Shown here piece by piece: positions 1 to 5,693 of a stretch of DNA of 12,478 nt (position 1 is its first letter; each line of letters begins with the position of its first letter). The stretch is from positions 1 to 12,478 of the forward strand of contig DEYM01000173.1 in NCBI GenBank assembly GCA_002364555.1. The letters are read 5' to 3'. The position numbers were made by a program, and so were the translations under genes. This DNA comes from Phycisphaerales bacterium UBA3158 (GTDB taxonomy: Bacteria; Planctomycetota; Phycisphaerae; Phycisphaerales; SM1A02). The notes below the pieces were generated by a model. It saw only the letters and a program-made list of their open reading frames with translations, did not search any database and had not been told where the DNA came from.

Positions 1-51
1 AAGAAGACCGGTTCCAAGAAGGCTGCTTCGAAGAAGACCGGTTCCAAGAAG
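1..51 (+). repeat. 30-bp-period direct repeat coding the lysine-rich tail
   Basis: A 21-base unit beginning AAGAAGACCGGTTCC occurs identically at 1-21 and 31-51, separated by nine bases, and a partial unit (AAGAAG) follows at 61. It codes KKTGSKK twice. The array may continue left of the window. Such in-frame repeats can change copy number by slippage, so tail length may vary between strains (inference). Confidence 0.85.
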
Positions 52-642
52 ACTGCCGCCAAGAAGGTTGATCCACCAACTCGAAGAAAGCGTCGTCAGA
101 CGGTTGTCGAGGCTGTGCTGGCTTCGGAGACGGACTCAAGAGGCTTTGTCATCGTCAACGGTCGTCGTATCAGAAGAATCTCAGCGGAAGCAACCAAGAA
201 GACGCGAAAGCGTTCTTCTTCAGCGGTTGATTCAGCCAAGATCAAGAAGCCCGAAGATGACAAACCCGTCAAGACGAAGCTGTCCAGGCAGGAGCTCAAG
301 CAATTCCGTGAGCTGTTGATTTCAAAGCGAAAAGAGCTTCTGGCAGCAGTCGACTCCATGGAATTCGAGGCCTTGCGTTCTGATGATGGGGATACATCAA
401 GCATGCCGATCCACATGGCGGATGTTGGTTCCGATGCCTATGAGCAGGATCTCATGCTTGGAATGGCTGCCAGTGAAAGGCAGCGTATTCGTGATATCGA
501 CGATGCGCTTGAACGAATTCGGCTTCAGACCTACGGCGTCTGTGAACTCACCAAGAAGCAGATTTCGAAGAAGCGACTCAACGCCAAGCCCTGGGCGAAA
601 TACACGATCGATTCGGCACGCAAGATAGAGCGAGGCCTGTGA
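1..642 (+). CDS. DksA/TraR-like regulator with H1-like lysine tail and degenerate zinc finger (5' partial)
   Basis: The frame is open to the left window edge, so the N-terminus is missing; 213 residues are visible. Visible residues 1-22 are a Lys/Ala/Ser/Gly tail resembling histone H1 C-termini. Residues about 95-173 match the DksA/TraR coiled-coil region, including a MADVGSDAYEQDL segment and a following ERQRIRDIDDALERI helix. The C-terminal region has the exact spacing of the C4 zinc finger (C-x2-C-x17-C-x2-C), but the four ligand positions read Cys181, Thr184, Thr202 and Ser205, so zinc binding is unlikely. Family knowledge: DksA-type proteins bind RNA polymerase in the secondary channel, and cysteine-poor paralogues that work without zinc exist. 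A DNA-binding role for the basic tail is inference. The gene ends in a 4-base overlap with lspA, suggesting coupled translation. An internal GTG at 115 could be a start but would discard the basic tail. Confidence 0.8.
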   Translation, partial: KKTGSKKAASKKTGSKKTAAKKVDPPTRRKRRQTVVEAVLASETDSRGFVIVNGRRIRRISAEATKKTRKRSSSAVDSAKIKKPEDDKPVKTKLSRQELKQFRELLISKRKELLAAVDSMEFEALRSDDGDTSSMPIHMADVGSDAYEQDLMLGMAASERQRIRDIDDALERIRLQTYGVCELTKKQISKKRLNAKPWAKYTIDSARKIERGL

Positions 643-1295
643 ATCGGCCTAATCCGGATCAACGCACATGGTCATCACCCGGATGCTGGCTGCTGCTTCT
701 GGTTGTCATAGCAGTCGGGCTCACCGCAGATCTGGTTTCCAAACAGTGGGCATTCCACTCCGTGGCCGGTACACCGGTGGTCGTTTCACGACATGCGCTT
801 GTCGAGAATCCCGGTTTCAATCCGATTCCACCGCATCAGAGTGTGGTCGCCATTCCAGGGCGTCTCCTGAATTTTCATCTGGTGCTCAATTCAGGTGCCG
901 TATTCGGTATCGGCAGTGAGCAGCGGGGGTTTTTCATCGGATTCACGCTCATCGCGATCATCGTTGCGGTGTACATATTCGGCTGGCAGACAAGGCGTTC
1001 GAGCCTCATGGCTCATATCGGAATAGGTCTGGTGATGGCGGGGGCTCTAGGGAATCTATGGGACAGGCTCATGATCGGGCGTGTCAGGGACTTCCTACAC
1101 ATGTTTCCCGGACGACAGCTTCCCTTCGGCTTGCAGTGGCCTGGTGGAGGCTCGGAAATCTTCCCCTGGATATTCAATATCGCGGATATGCTGCTGCTGT
1201 TGGGCATGGGAATTCTGCTGATCCATCTCCATCTGGCTGATCGGAGAGAGCAGCGTCAACAGGCATCGATCAAAGCTGCTGAATCGGAATCTTGA
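639..1295 (+). CDS. lspA: Lipoprotein signal peptidase (signal peptidase II)
   Basis: Integral membrane aspartyl protease that removes the signal peptide from diacylglyceryl-prolipoproteins. The 218-residue protein has the family motifs in order: D31-x3-K35 at the end of the first helix, NSGAVFGI (84-91), AGALGNLWDR (134-143), catalytic Asp151 in GRVRDF, and catalytic Asp183 in FNIAD. Four hydrophobic segments lie near 16-31, 97-115, 123-140 and 176-198. It is somewhat longer than the common 160-170 residues because of the segment before the NSGAVFGI motif and a loop between the two catalytic Asp motifs (about 155-176). The GTG start overlaps the stop of the upstream DksA-like gene as GTGA, so translation is probably coupled. 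Its substrates could include the predicted lipoproteins at 5127 and 7143 in this window. Confidence 0.96.
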   Translation: MNRPNPDQRTWSSPGCWLLLLVVIAVGLTADLVSKQWAFHSVAGTPVVVSRHALVENPGFNPIPPHQSVVAIPGRLLNFHLVLNSGAVFGIGSEQRGFFIGFTLIAIIVAVYIFGWQTRRSSLMAHIGIGLVMAGALGNLWDRLMIGRVRDFLHMFPGRQLPFGLQWPGGGSEIFPWIFNIADMLLLLGMGILLIHLHLADRREQRQQASIKAAESES

Positions 1296-1301
1296 CCCTC
1301 T

Positions 1302-1320
1302 GAAGGCCTCTGGGCCCTTC
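1302..1320 (+). terminator. Weak hairpin after lspA
   Basis: GAAGGCC (1302-1308) can pair with GG(C)CCTTC (1313-1320) with one bulged C and a TCTG loop, seven bases after the lspA stop. The bases that follow (TCTGG) lack a proper T run, so it may only be a processing or stabilising stem. Low confidence as a true intrinsic terminator. Confidence 0.3.
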
Positions 1321-1358
1321 TCTGGCTGGAGGTATCCGACGTGCTGCTCAAGGTTGAT

Positions 1359-1364
1359 TACAAT
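1359..1364 (+). promoter_or_regulatory. Possible -10 box of the tRNA-Ser promoter
   Basis: TACAAT lies 10 bases before the first base of tRNA-Ser, matching the -10 consensus TATAAT at 5 of 6 positions. No good -35 hexamer is seen 16-18 bases upstream (the sequence there is near TCCGAC). Transcription would begin a few bases before the mature tRNA. Confidence 0.4.
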
Positions 1365-1374
1365 GCTCCGCTTA

Positions 1375-1461
1375 GGACAGGTGTCCGAGTGGCTTAAGGA
1401 GCACGCTTGGAAAGCGTGTGTGCGTTTTTGCGTACCGTGGGTTCGAATCCCACCCTGTCCG
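1375..1461 (+). tRNA. tRNA-Ser(GGA)
   Basis: Acceptor arm GGACAGG (1375-1381) pairs fully with CCTGTCC (1454-1460); the discriminator is G1461, as expected for serine. The anticodon stem CACGC/GCGTG encloses loop TTGGAAA, with anticodon GGA at 1409-1411. A long variable arm (about 1416-1433) is typical of class II serine tRNAs, and the T loop reads GTTCGAATC. The 3' CCA is not encoded. It reads serine codons UCC and UCU. Confidence 0.97.
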
Positions 1462-1468
1462 CTTTTCC

Positions 1469-1495
1469 CATGCCCCCGTTAACTCGGGGTGCATG
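1469..1495 (+). other. Hairpin in the spacer between the two tRNAs
   Basis: CATGC-CCCCG (1469-1478) pairs with CGGGG-T-GCATG (1485-1495), giving ten base pairs with one bulged T and a six-base loop (TTAACT). A short T run (1463-1466) precedes rather than follows it, so it does not look like a classical terminator for tRNA-Ser. It could be a stem that guides 3'/5' processing of a dicistronic tRNA transcript (inference). Confidence 0.5.
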
Positions 1496-1500
1496 TGGCC

Positions 1501-1574
1501 CGGGCTGTAGCGCAGCTTGGTAGCGCGCTTGACTGGGGGTCAAGAGGTCGACGGTTCGAATCCGTCCAGCCCGA
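1501..1574 (+). tRNA. tRNA-Pro(GGG)
   Basis: Acceptor arm CGGGCTG (1501-1507) pairs with CAGCCCG (1567-1573); the discriminator is A1574, as expected for proline. The anticodon stem CTTGA/TCAAG (1528-1532, 1540-1544) encloses loop CTGGGGG, with anticodon GGG at 1535-1537. The T arm has GGTTCGAATCC. CCA is not encoded. It reads CCC and CCU codons and is likely co-transcribed with tRNA-Ser 39 bases upstream. Confidence 0.97.
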
Positions 1575-1575
1575 T

Positions 1576-1601
1576 TCGGCTCGGTCATATGACCGAGCCG
1601 A
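1576..1601 (+). terminator. Perfect 26-bp palindrome after tRNA-Pro
   Basis: TCGGCTCGGTCAT (1576-1588) is followed directly by its exact reverse complement (1589-1601). In RNA this gives a strong GC-rich stem one base after the tRNA discriminator, followed by TTATCGTTTT, an imperfect U tract. It most likely ends the tRNA transcript. It may also stop transcription arriving from the minus-strand gene that ends at 1664, although no T run exists on that side. Confidence 0.65.
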
Positions 1602-1663
1602 TTATCGTTTTGGATGGAGTCGGCATGGTCCCGATCTGCGTGTTACCCCATTCAGCGATTTGA

Positions 1664-3016
1664 TCAAGGCCAGCTGGATGTATTGGAATTCGAACTGCTT
1701 CCACCATGGACGGACGCATGTATGTGGTGCACTTTCCAATCGGATTGTTCATCATCGCGTTTCATGACGACGGTCCACCATCCGGTTTGATCGTATTCAT
1801 GATCGGTGTGGAACGTGGCGATGGCCGAGTCGCCATGCGTTTGGATATCCAAGTTCCTCGGATTTCGTGGCCGTGGATAGGTGGCTGATCGAGTGTCCTC
1901 CGGATCATCGGTCGAGGGCTTGAAGGCATTCGCGACAGCGGTCCCGGTTTCCAGTCGGTGGACTTTCGATGGCGTCGACAAGAAGCCTGTCGCAGTTGGT
2001 GCAAACGTGTTGGCGAAACGGTTCCAGTCCAGATTGTCCGAAGATGCAAGCAGGTGTTCCAGATGATCATTGATCTCCTGACGCGAGGCCGGTCGTGGAA
2101 TCTCCCTGGATGAATCATCCTGCGTCGCCTGTCCGGTCGGATCCGGTGACGCCGGATTGGTCGTGGCCACTATCAGTGTTCCATCATCGAGTCTGACGAC
2201 TCCGGGATCCGAACCTGGTACATCGAGTACCGGGCCGGGCTTCCATTGTCCGTCCGGTTGGAGATCCGCCGTCCAGATCCCGGATGTGGTCGACGTTCCA
2301 TAGAAACGGAGTCGTCCCTCCGCTTCCAGCAGGCATCCAAGCCACTGATCGTCGGCGCCCATGATCGGCAGGTTCTCATTTCTCCCAAACACGAGTCCGT
2401 CCTTTGAGCTTGCCGAGTAGGCGCCCGTCCCGATTCCAGGCTGCACTGGAGCGATCAACTCGTAGCTGCCTGAGATTCTCGCCACGGCACAGTTCATGAC
2501 CGAGACATCGGGAACGACGAATCGATCGCCTCTTTCGAACGTCCAGTTGATTCCATTGGAGGAGATCGCCGAGCCTATGGTCGGTTTCGACTTCGCCGGA
2601 TCGCTTCCCTGCATGAGCGTGAAGTACATCCGCATCCTTCCATCGGCCATCTGGATGATGGTCGGATCGAATGGAAAGCGGGTTCGAGCAGGTAGTCCGG
2701 GGATCTCGACAGGTGTCGTCGCCGTCCATGTCCTGCCCTCATCATTCGAGAAATGAACGGCAATGTGATCGAACATGTCAGGTACGTCATCCGGGAACCA
2801 TTGATGGGCCATGATGAGCGAGTCGTCGTTCATCCGGCAGATCGTGGCCACGGCAGATCGTGGAATTCTGGCGACGAGGGCCTTCTCGCCGGAAGGGCTG
2901 ATCCGGTGGACCAGTACCTCCTGACTGCCTCTGTCCATCGATCCAGGGGGCGTATTGCCTGACGGGACGGTTCCCAGCCATACCGAGATTTGAAGCGTGA
3001 TCATGATCAGAGACAT
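1664..3016 (-). CDS. Secreted BNR/sialidase-like beta-propeller protein with C-terminal SnoaL-like domain
   Basis: A protein of 450 residues from ATG 3016. This start is chosen because GAGGG lies eight bases before it and a hydrophobic signal-like segment follows (MSLIMITLQISVWLG); ATG 3031 is an alternative. Residues about 30-300 look like a sialidase/GH43-type propeller. There is one clear Asp-box (SNDEGRTW, 90-97), weaker copies (SSNGINWT 153-160; SSKDGLVF near 203-210), and repeated strands such as FDPTIIQMADGRMRMYF and DPGVVRLDDGTLIVAT. Residues about 312-437 read as an NTF2/SnoaL-like fold: a helical start (QEINDHLEHLLAS), FANTFAPTATGF, a GWWTVVMKR strand and WKVHHIHAS at the end. The tail is Ser/Asn-rich. 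Sialidase activity is not shown; carbohydrate or polymer binding or hydrolysis in the periplasm is inference. The frame extends upstream into upp, but that part is not believed coding. Confidence 0.75.
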   Translation of the reverse strand: MSLIMITLQISVWLGTVPSGNTPPGSMDRGSQEVLVHRISPSGEKALVARIPRSAVATICRMNDDSLIMAHQWFPDDVPDMFDHIAVHFSNDEGRTWTATTPVEIPGLPARTRFPFDPTIIQMADGRMRMYFTLMQGSDPAKSKPTIGSAISSNGINWTFERGDRFVVPDVSVMNCAVARISGSYELIAPVQPGIGTGAYSASSKDGLVFGRNENLPIMGADDQWLGCLLEAEGRLRFYGTSTTSGIWTADLQPDGQWKPGPVLDVPGSDPGVVRLDDGTLIVATTNPASPDPTGQATQDDSSREIPRPASRQEINDHLEHLLASSDNLDWNRFANTFAPTATGFLSTPSKVHRLETGTAVANAFKPSTDDPEDTRSATYPRPRNPRNLDIQTHGDSAIATFHTDHEYDQTGWWTVVMKRDDEQSDWKVHHIHASVHGGSSSNSNTSSWP

Positions 3017-3070
3017 GGAATTGACCCTCATTGGAAACTGATTGTTGGCAGGTCCCGATGCCTGCTCCGG

Positions 3071-3076
3071 TACAGT
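3071..3076 (+). promoter_or_regulatory. Possible -10 box for upp (leaderless start?)
   Basis: TACAGT lies only six bases before the upp ATG at 3083, and no Shine-Dalgarno sequence is visible. If used as a -10 box, transcription would begin at or next to the start codon, giving a leaderless mRNA. The nearest -35-like hexamer, TTGGCA (3045-3050), is 20 bases away, which is too far for a standard promoter, so support is weak. The whole divergent spacer (3017-3082) is 66 bases and must also hold the promoter of the minus-strand propeller gene unless that lies inside upp. Confidence 0.25.
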
Positions 3077-3082
3077 ACACGC

Positions 3083-3724
3083 ATGGACCACAACTGCCAT
3101 CCGAATTTGACCATACTTGATCATCCATTGATTCAGGACAAGATGAGAAGGCTCCGGGATGAAAAGACGGCGCCGACCGATTTTCGTCATCTCATCAGTC
3201 AGGTCGCAGGGCTCATGACTTTTCAGGCAAGCCGTGATCTCGACATCGAGGAGACCCTTGTCACTACACCGATGGAGGAGACCACGGCAGCTCGTCTGGC
3301 AGCTCCAGTCACACTGGTTCCGATTCTCAGGGCGGGACTTGGAATGGTCGAGGGCATCGTGTCGCTGGTTTCCGAAGCCAACGTCGGACACATAGGTCTC
3401 TACAGAGACGAGGATACCCTCAAGCCAGTGACCTACTACTGCAAGTTGCCTCCGATGGTGGCGGATGGACCGGTGTTCCTGGTCGATCCGATGCTCGCCA
3501 CCGGAGGTTCCGCCATCGCCGCCACGGAAGTCCTGAAGTCACATGGATGTCGCGACATCCGGCTGATCTGTCTGGTGGCGGCTCCGGAGGGTGTGAAGGC
3601 CATGGCGGAATTGCATTCGGATGTGCAGATCTTCGTAGCGGCCCTCGATCGTCAGCTCAATGAGCGGGGGTACATCGTTCCGGGTCTGGGAGATGCTGGA
3701 GACCGTATTTTCGGTACGAAGTAG
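3083..3724 (+). CDS. upp: Uracil phosphoribosyltransferase
   Basis: Converts uracil and PRPP to UMP and pyrophosphate in pyrimidine salvage, in the cytoplasm. The 213-residue length fits the family. Visible motifs are RAGLGMVEG (83-91), the PRPP-binding loop VDPMLATGGSA (134-144), and the C-terminal uracil-binding segment YIVPGLGDAGDRIFGT (197-212). The ATG at 3083 is chosen because homologues begin close to this point and the upstream extension overlaps the divergent gene's start; no clear ribosome site precedes it. It appears to be a single-gene unit, divergent from the propeller gene and 220 bases from the next gene downstream. Confidence 0.96.
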   Translation: MDHNCHPNLTILDHPLIQDKMRRLRDEKTAPTDFRHLISQVAGLMTFQASRDLDIEETLVTTPMEETTAARLAAPVTLVPILRAGLGMVEGIVSLVSEANVGHIGLYRDEDTLKPVTYYCKLPPMVADGPVFLVDPMLATGGSAIAATEVLKSHGCRDIRLICLVAAPEGVKAMAELHSDVQIFVAALDRQLNERGYIVPGLGDAGDRIFGTK

Positions 3725-3730
3725 TCGAAA

Positions 3731-3745
3731 AGGACGATTGGTCCT
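3731..3745 (+). other. Small hairpin after upp
   Basis: AGGAC (3731-3735) and GTCCT (3741-3745) form a five-bp stem with a GATTG loop seven bases after the upp stop. There is no T run, so evidence for termination is weak. Confidence 0.2.
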
Positions 3746-3944
3746 CTCGATGTCGGCGGGAACTTTCAGAAATCGACCTGGTATTGAATTTGAGTTCATT
3801 TGATGTCGAGTTATCGTGAAATGTCAGGGATGCATCCCAGGCAGGGCACGTATGACCGGTATGTACCCAATGTGTCTGCATTGGTCAGACGCGAGACATG
3901 AACTCGAAATCTTGCTCCAGAGCAGAACCAAGGACACAAGACAA
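3746..3944 (+). other. Leader region before the YHYH gene
   Basis: About 200 bases without a convincing gene. It holds a 12-base perfect palindrome GGGATGCATCCC (3827-3838) and a stem CCAATG/CATTGG (3867-3872, 3879-3884). An alternative pairing, TGACC/GGTCA (3853-3857, 3883-3887), shares part of the same 3' arm. These could shape a 5' untranslated leader or bind a regulator; neither is established. AAGGA at 3930-3934, ten bases before the ATG at 3945, is the likely ribosome site. Confidence 0.3.
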
Positions 3945-4991
3945 ATGAACACATTCCTCCTGGCAAGTTCGGTTCTCGTGACCGCCTCGACGGCTGCCAT
4001 GGCTGACAGCACGACTCGTCTGGGCTGCGACTCCGACATCAACGGCGATGTCGTCGTGGATGTGAGCGATGTCCTGGACATCGTCTCCTCCTGGAACACA
4101 CCGTCCCATGACACCAATGGTGATGGAAACTGCGGTGTGTATGAAATCCTCCAGGTGCTCGATGAATTCGGTCGGACCTGCCATCCCTTCGTCAATGACG
4201 TTCAGGTGGCCATGGACTACGACGCTGGAGTTGCCATCGTCACGGGCGCTGGACTGGCGGACCATGTCATGGGGCCATTCGATGGAACGGGCATATGTGA
4301 CAATCCCAATACCCCGACAAATCAGAATTTCGAGTGGCGCATCCCACTGCAGCCGGTACGAACGAGCAATCCTGCCATCGATCTTCTGAATACGCTTGGT
4401 GCCGTGGGTGTCAGTGTCAACGGCGTATCGGTGTACAACCCATACGATGGTGGGGGTGTCGATGCTCCAAGCACGATCTGCATGGACAATTTCAATGGAC
4501 ATCCATCTCCGGATGGCTCCTACCACTATCACCAGGCATCGGATTGGGTGTACGAATCCGATGCTTCCGGTCATTCGATCCTGATGGGATACCAGTTCGA
4601 TGGTTTCCCGATCTATGGTCCGTACGAAACAGATGGTCTTTTCGCCAAGGATCTCAGTGGTGACGCCGCACTCGATGCCTGCAATGGTCATGAGGATCCA
4701 ATCCGTGGGTATCACTACCACGCCATCTCCTACGAGCTCGATGCCGGTGGATTCCCGTGGATCGCGGGTTGTTTCGCTGGTGTACCCGAGGAAAGCAATT
4801 TCCAGGGTGGTGGTGGTCCGCCTCCGCCTGGAGGTTGCACTGGTTGTGCGAGTGTGATGGCGCCGCCCCCTGTGTGCTTCTGCCTGGAAGGTCAACCGGA
4901 CTATGCCTCCTGCTGTACCGTCTGGACCGACGGCACCAATGGTCCTGACTGCTGTGAGGGAGCCGCTGCCTGTGGATGGGCCTGTCCCTGA
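3945..4991 (+). CDS. Secreted dockerin-like, YHYH-domain protein with cysteine-rich tail
   Basis: A protein of 348 residues. ATG 3945 is chosen for the signal peptide that follows (MNTFLLASSVLVTASTAAMA, cut near 20/21) and an upstream AAGGA. Residues 29-76 hold two calcium-binding dockerin-type loops (DSDINGDVVVDVSD and DTNGDGNCG). Residues about 80-285 match the YHYH family: GSYHYH (191-196), MGYQFDGFPIYGPYE (214-228) and a second GYHYH (255-259). A Gly/Pro linker (288-297) leads to a tail (298-348) with ten cysteines, including the pairs C323-C324 and C336-C337. Dockerin repeats in planctomycetes are often found on exported proteins outside cellulosomes; the YHYH function is unknown, and metal binding by its histidines is a guess. 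Other frames are open here for long stretches, but only this one carries domains. Confidence 0.88.
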   Translation: MNTFLLASSVLVTASTAAMADSTTRLGCDSDINGDVVVDVSDVLDIVSSWNTPSHDTNGDGNCGVYEILQVLDEFGRTCHPFVNDVQVAMDYDAGVAIVTGAGLADHVMGPFDGTGICDNPNTPTNQNFEWRIPLQPVRTSNPAIDLLNTLGAVGVSVNGVSVYNPYDGGGVDAPSTICMDNFNGHPSPDGSYHYHQASDWVYESDASGHSILMGYQFDGFPIYGPYETDGLFAKDLSGDAALDACNGHEDPIRGYHYHAISYELDAGGFPWIAGCFAGVPEESNFQGGGGPPPPGGCTGCASVMAPPPVCFCLEGQPDYASCCTVWTDGTNGPDCCEGAAACGWACP

Positions 4992-4998
4992 TTCAAAT

Positions 4999-5065
4999 TC
5001 AGATGAAAATGGAATCGCTGTGGTGGATTCTCTGGGATCTCCACGGCGTCTCTTTTTTCATCTGA
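4999..5065 (+). terminator. Inverted repeat with T6 run after the YHYH gene
   Basis: TCAGATGAAAA (4999-5009) is exactly complementary to TTTTCATCTGA (5055-5065), an 11-bp stem over a 45-base loop. Inside the loop is a smaller stem, GTGGA (5023-5027) with TCCAC (5040-5044), followed within ten bases by six Ts (5053-5058). Together these could end transcription of the YHYH gene before the redoxin gene. Spacing between stem and T run is looser than in classic terminators. Confidence 0.4.
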
Positions 5066-5126
5066 TTGATCTGCTTCTGACGGAATCAAGGGTATTCTCT
5101 GACGTCGCAAACCAATGAGGTGGCCC

Positions 5127-5693
5127 ATGAAAGTCCTATCCGTTTCCTTCCTGTTGATGATTCTCTGCTGCGGATGTGCATCGACACAGAAGCAGGAGGG
5201 GCAATCAAAGATCTCCCCGGCTTTGCAGGGGCAACCCGGTGATGTCGTGGTACTCATATTCGCCAGCCCCGACTGTCCGATCTCCAACGCACTGGCGCCC
5301 GAGTACGAACGGCAGCATCAGGACATGCTGAGGAACGGGGATCGCTTCTATCTCATCCATGCGCGTACGGATGTGACGGATGCAAAGGCCGCCAAGCATG
5401 CTTCGGATTACGAACTGACGATGCCCGTCATCGTTGATTCCAGGCACGAACTGGTCAACACCATGAATGCGACCGTCACGCCCGAGGCGGTCGTTCTGCG
5501 CTTCGACGACAATGGGAAGTGGTCCAAGGTCTATCAGGGCCGTATCAACGATCTCTATGCGTCTCTGGGCAACCGTCGTGATCATGCAACGCGTTTCTGG
5601 CTTCGCGATGCCGTTGATGCCGCTGCTGGTGGTGACTCGATAGCGGTCGCCTACCGGGAGCCTCTTGGATGCTACATCGAGAAGATGCCTTGA
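5127..5693 (+). CDS. Thioredoxin-fold (redoxin-like) lipoprotein
   Basis: A protein of 188 residues. ATG 5127 is preferred to ATG 5115 because GAGG (5117-5120) sits six bases before it and it gives a classic lipoprotein signal, ending in a lipobox-like LCCGC with Cys17 as the likely lipidated residue. Residues about 38-150 form a thioredoxin-like fold: strand DVVVLIFA, active-site segment SPDCPIS with Cys50 and Ser53 (CxxS rather than CxxC), and a TPE turn at 118-120 where thioredoxins place the cis-proline. A second cysteine, Cys182, lies near the C-terminus in PLGCYI. Residues 17 and 50 onward face the periplasm. It overlaps the next gene by 25 bases. Role in redox or metal handling for the neighbouring haem/copper protein is inferred from this linkage; peroxidase activity is not demonstrated. 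Confidence 0.82.
   Translation: MKVLSVSFLLMILCCGCASTQKQEGQSKISPALQGQPGDVVVLIFASPDCPISNALAPEYERQHQDMLRNGDRFYLIHARTDVTDAKAAKHASDYELTMPVIVDSRHELVNTMNATVTPEAVVLRFDDNGKWSKVYQGRINDLYASLGNRRDHATRFWLRDAVDAAAGGDSIAVAYREPLGCYIEKMP

Noticed and set aside
1469..1495. Hairpin between tRNAs as a CRISPR or mobile-element remnant
   Set aside because: It is a single copy with no repeats or target-site duplication nearby.
2990..3082. N-terminal extension of upp from 2990
   Set aside because: It overlaps the divergent gene's start and adds residues not found in the family's usual 205-215 residue length.
3017..3391. N-terminal extension of the minus-strand propeller gene up to 3391
   Set aside because: It would overlap most of the first half of upp and precede the signal peptide. 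A good ribosome site supports the start at 3016.
3816..3944. Upstream start at 3816 for the YHYH protein
   Set aside because: It would place 43 residues before an obvious signal peptide, whereas ATG 3945 directly precedes it.
3885..4895. Long open frame (336 codons) on the minus strand across the YHYH gene
   Set aside because: The plus-strand frame has a signal peptide, dockerin loops and YHYH motifs. The minus-strand product is rich in Arg, Thr and His with no recognisable domain, as expected for a shadow of codon bias.
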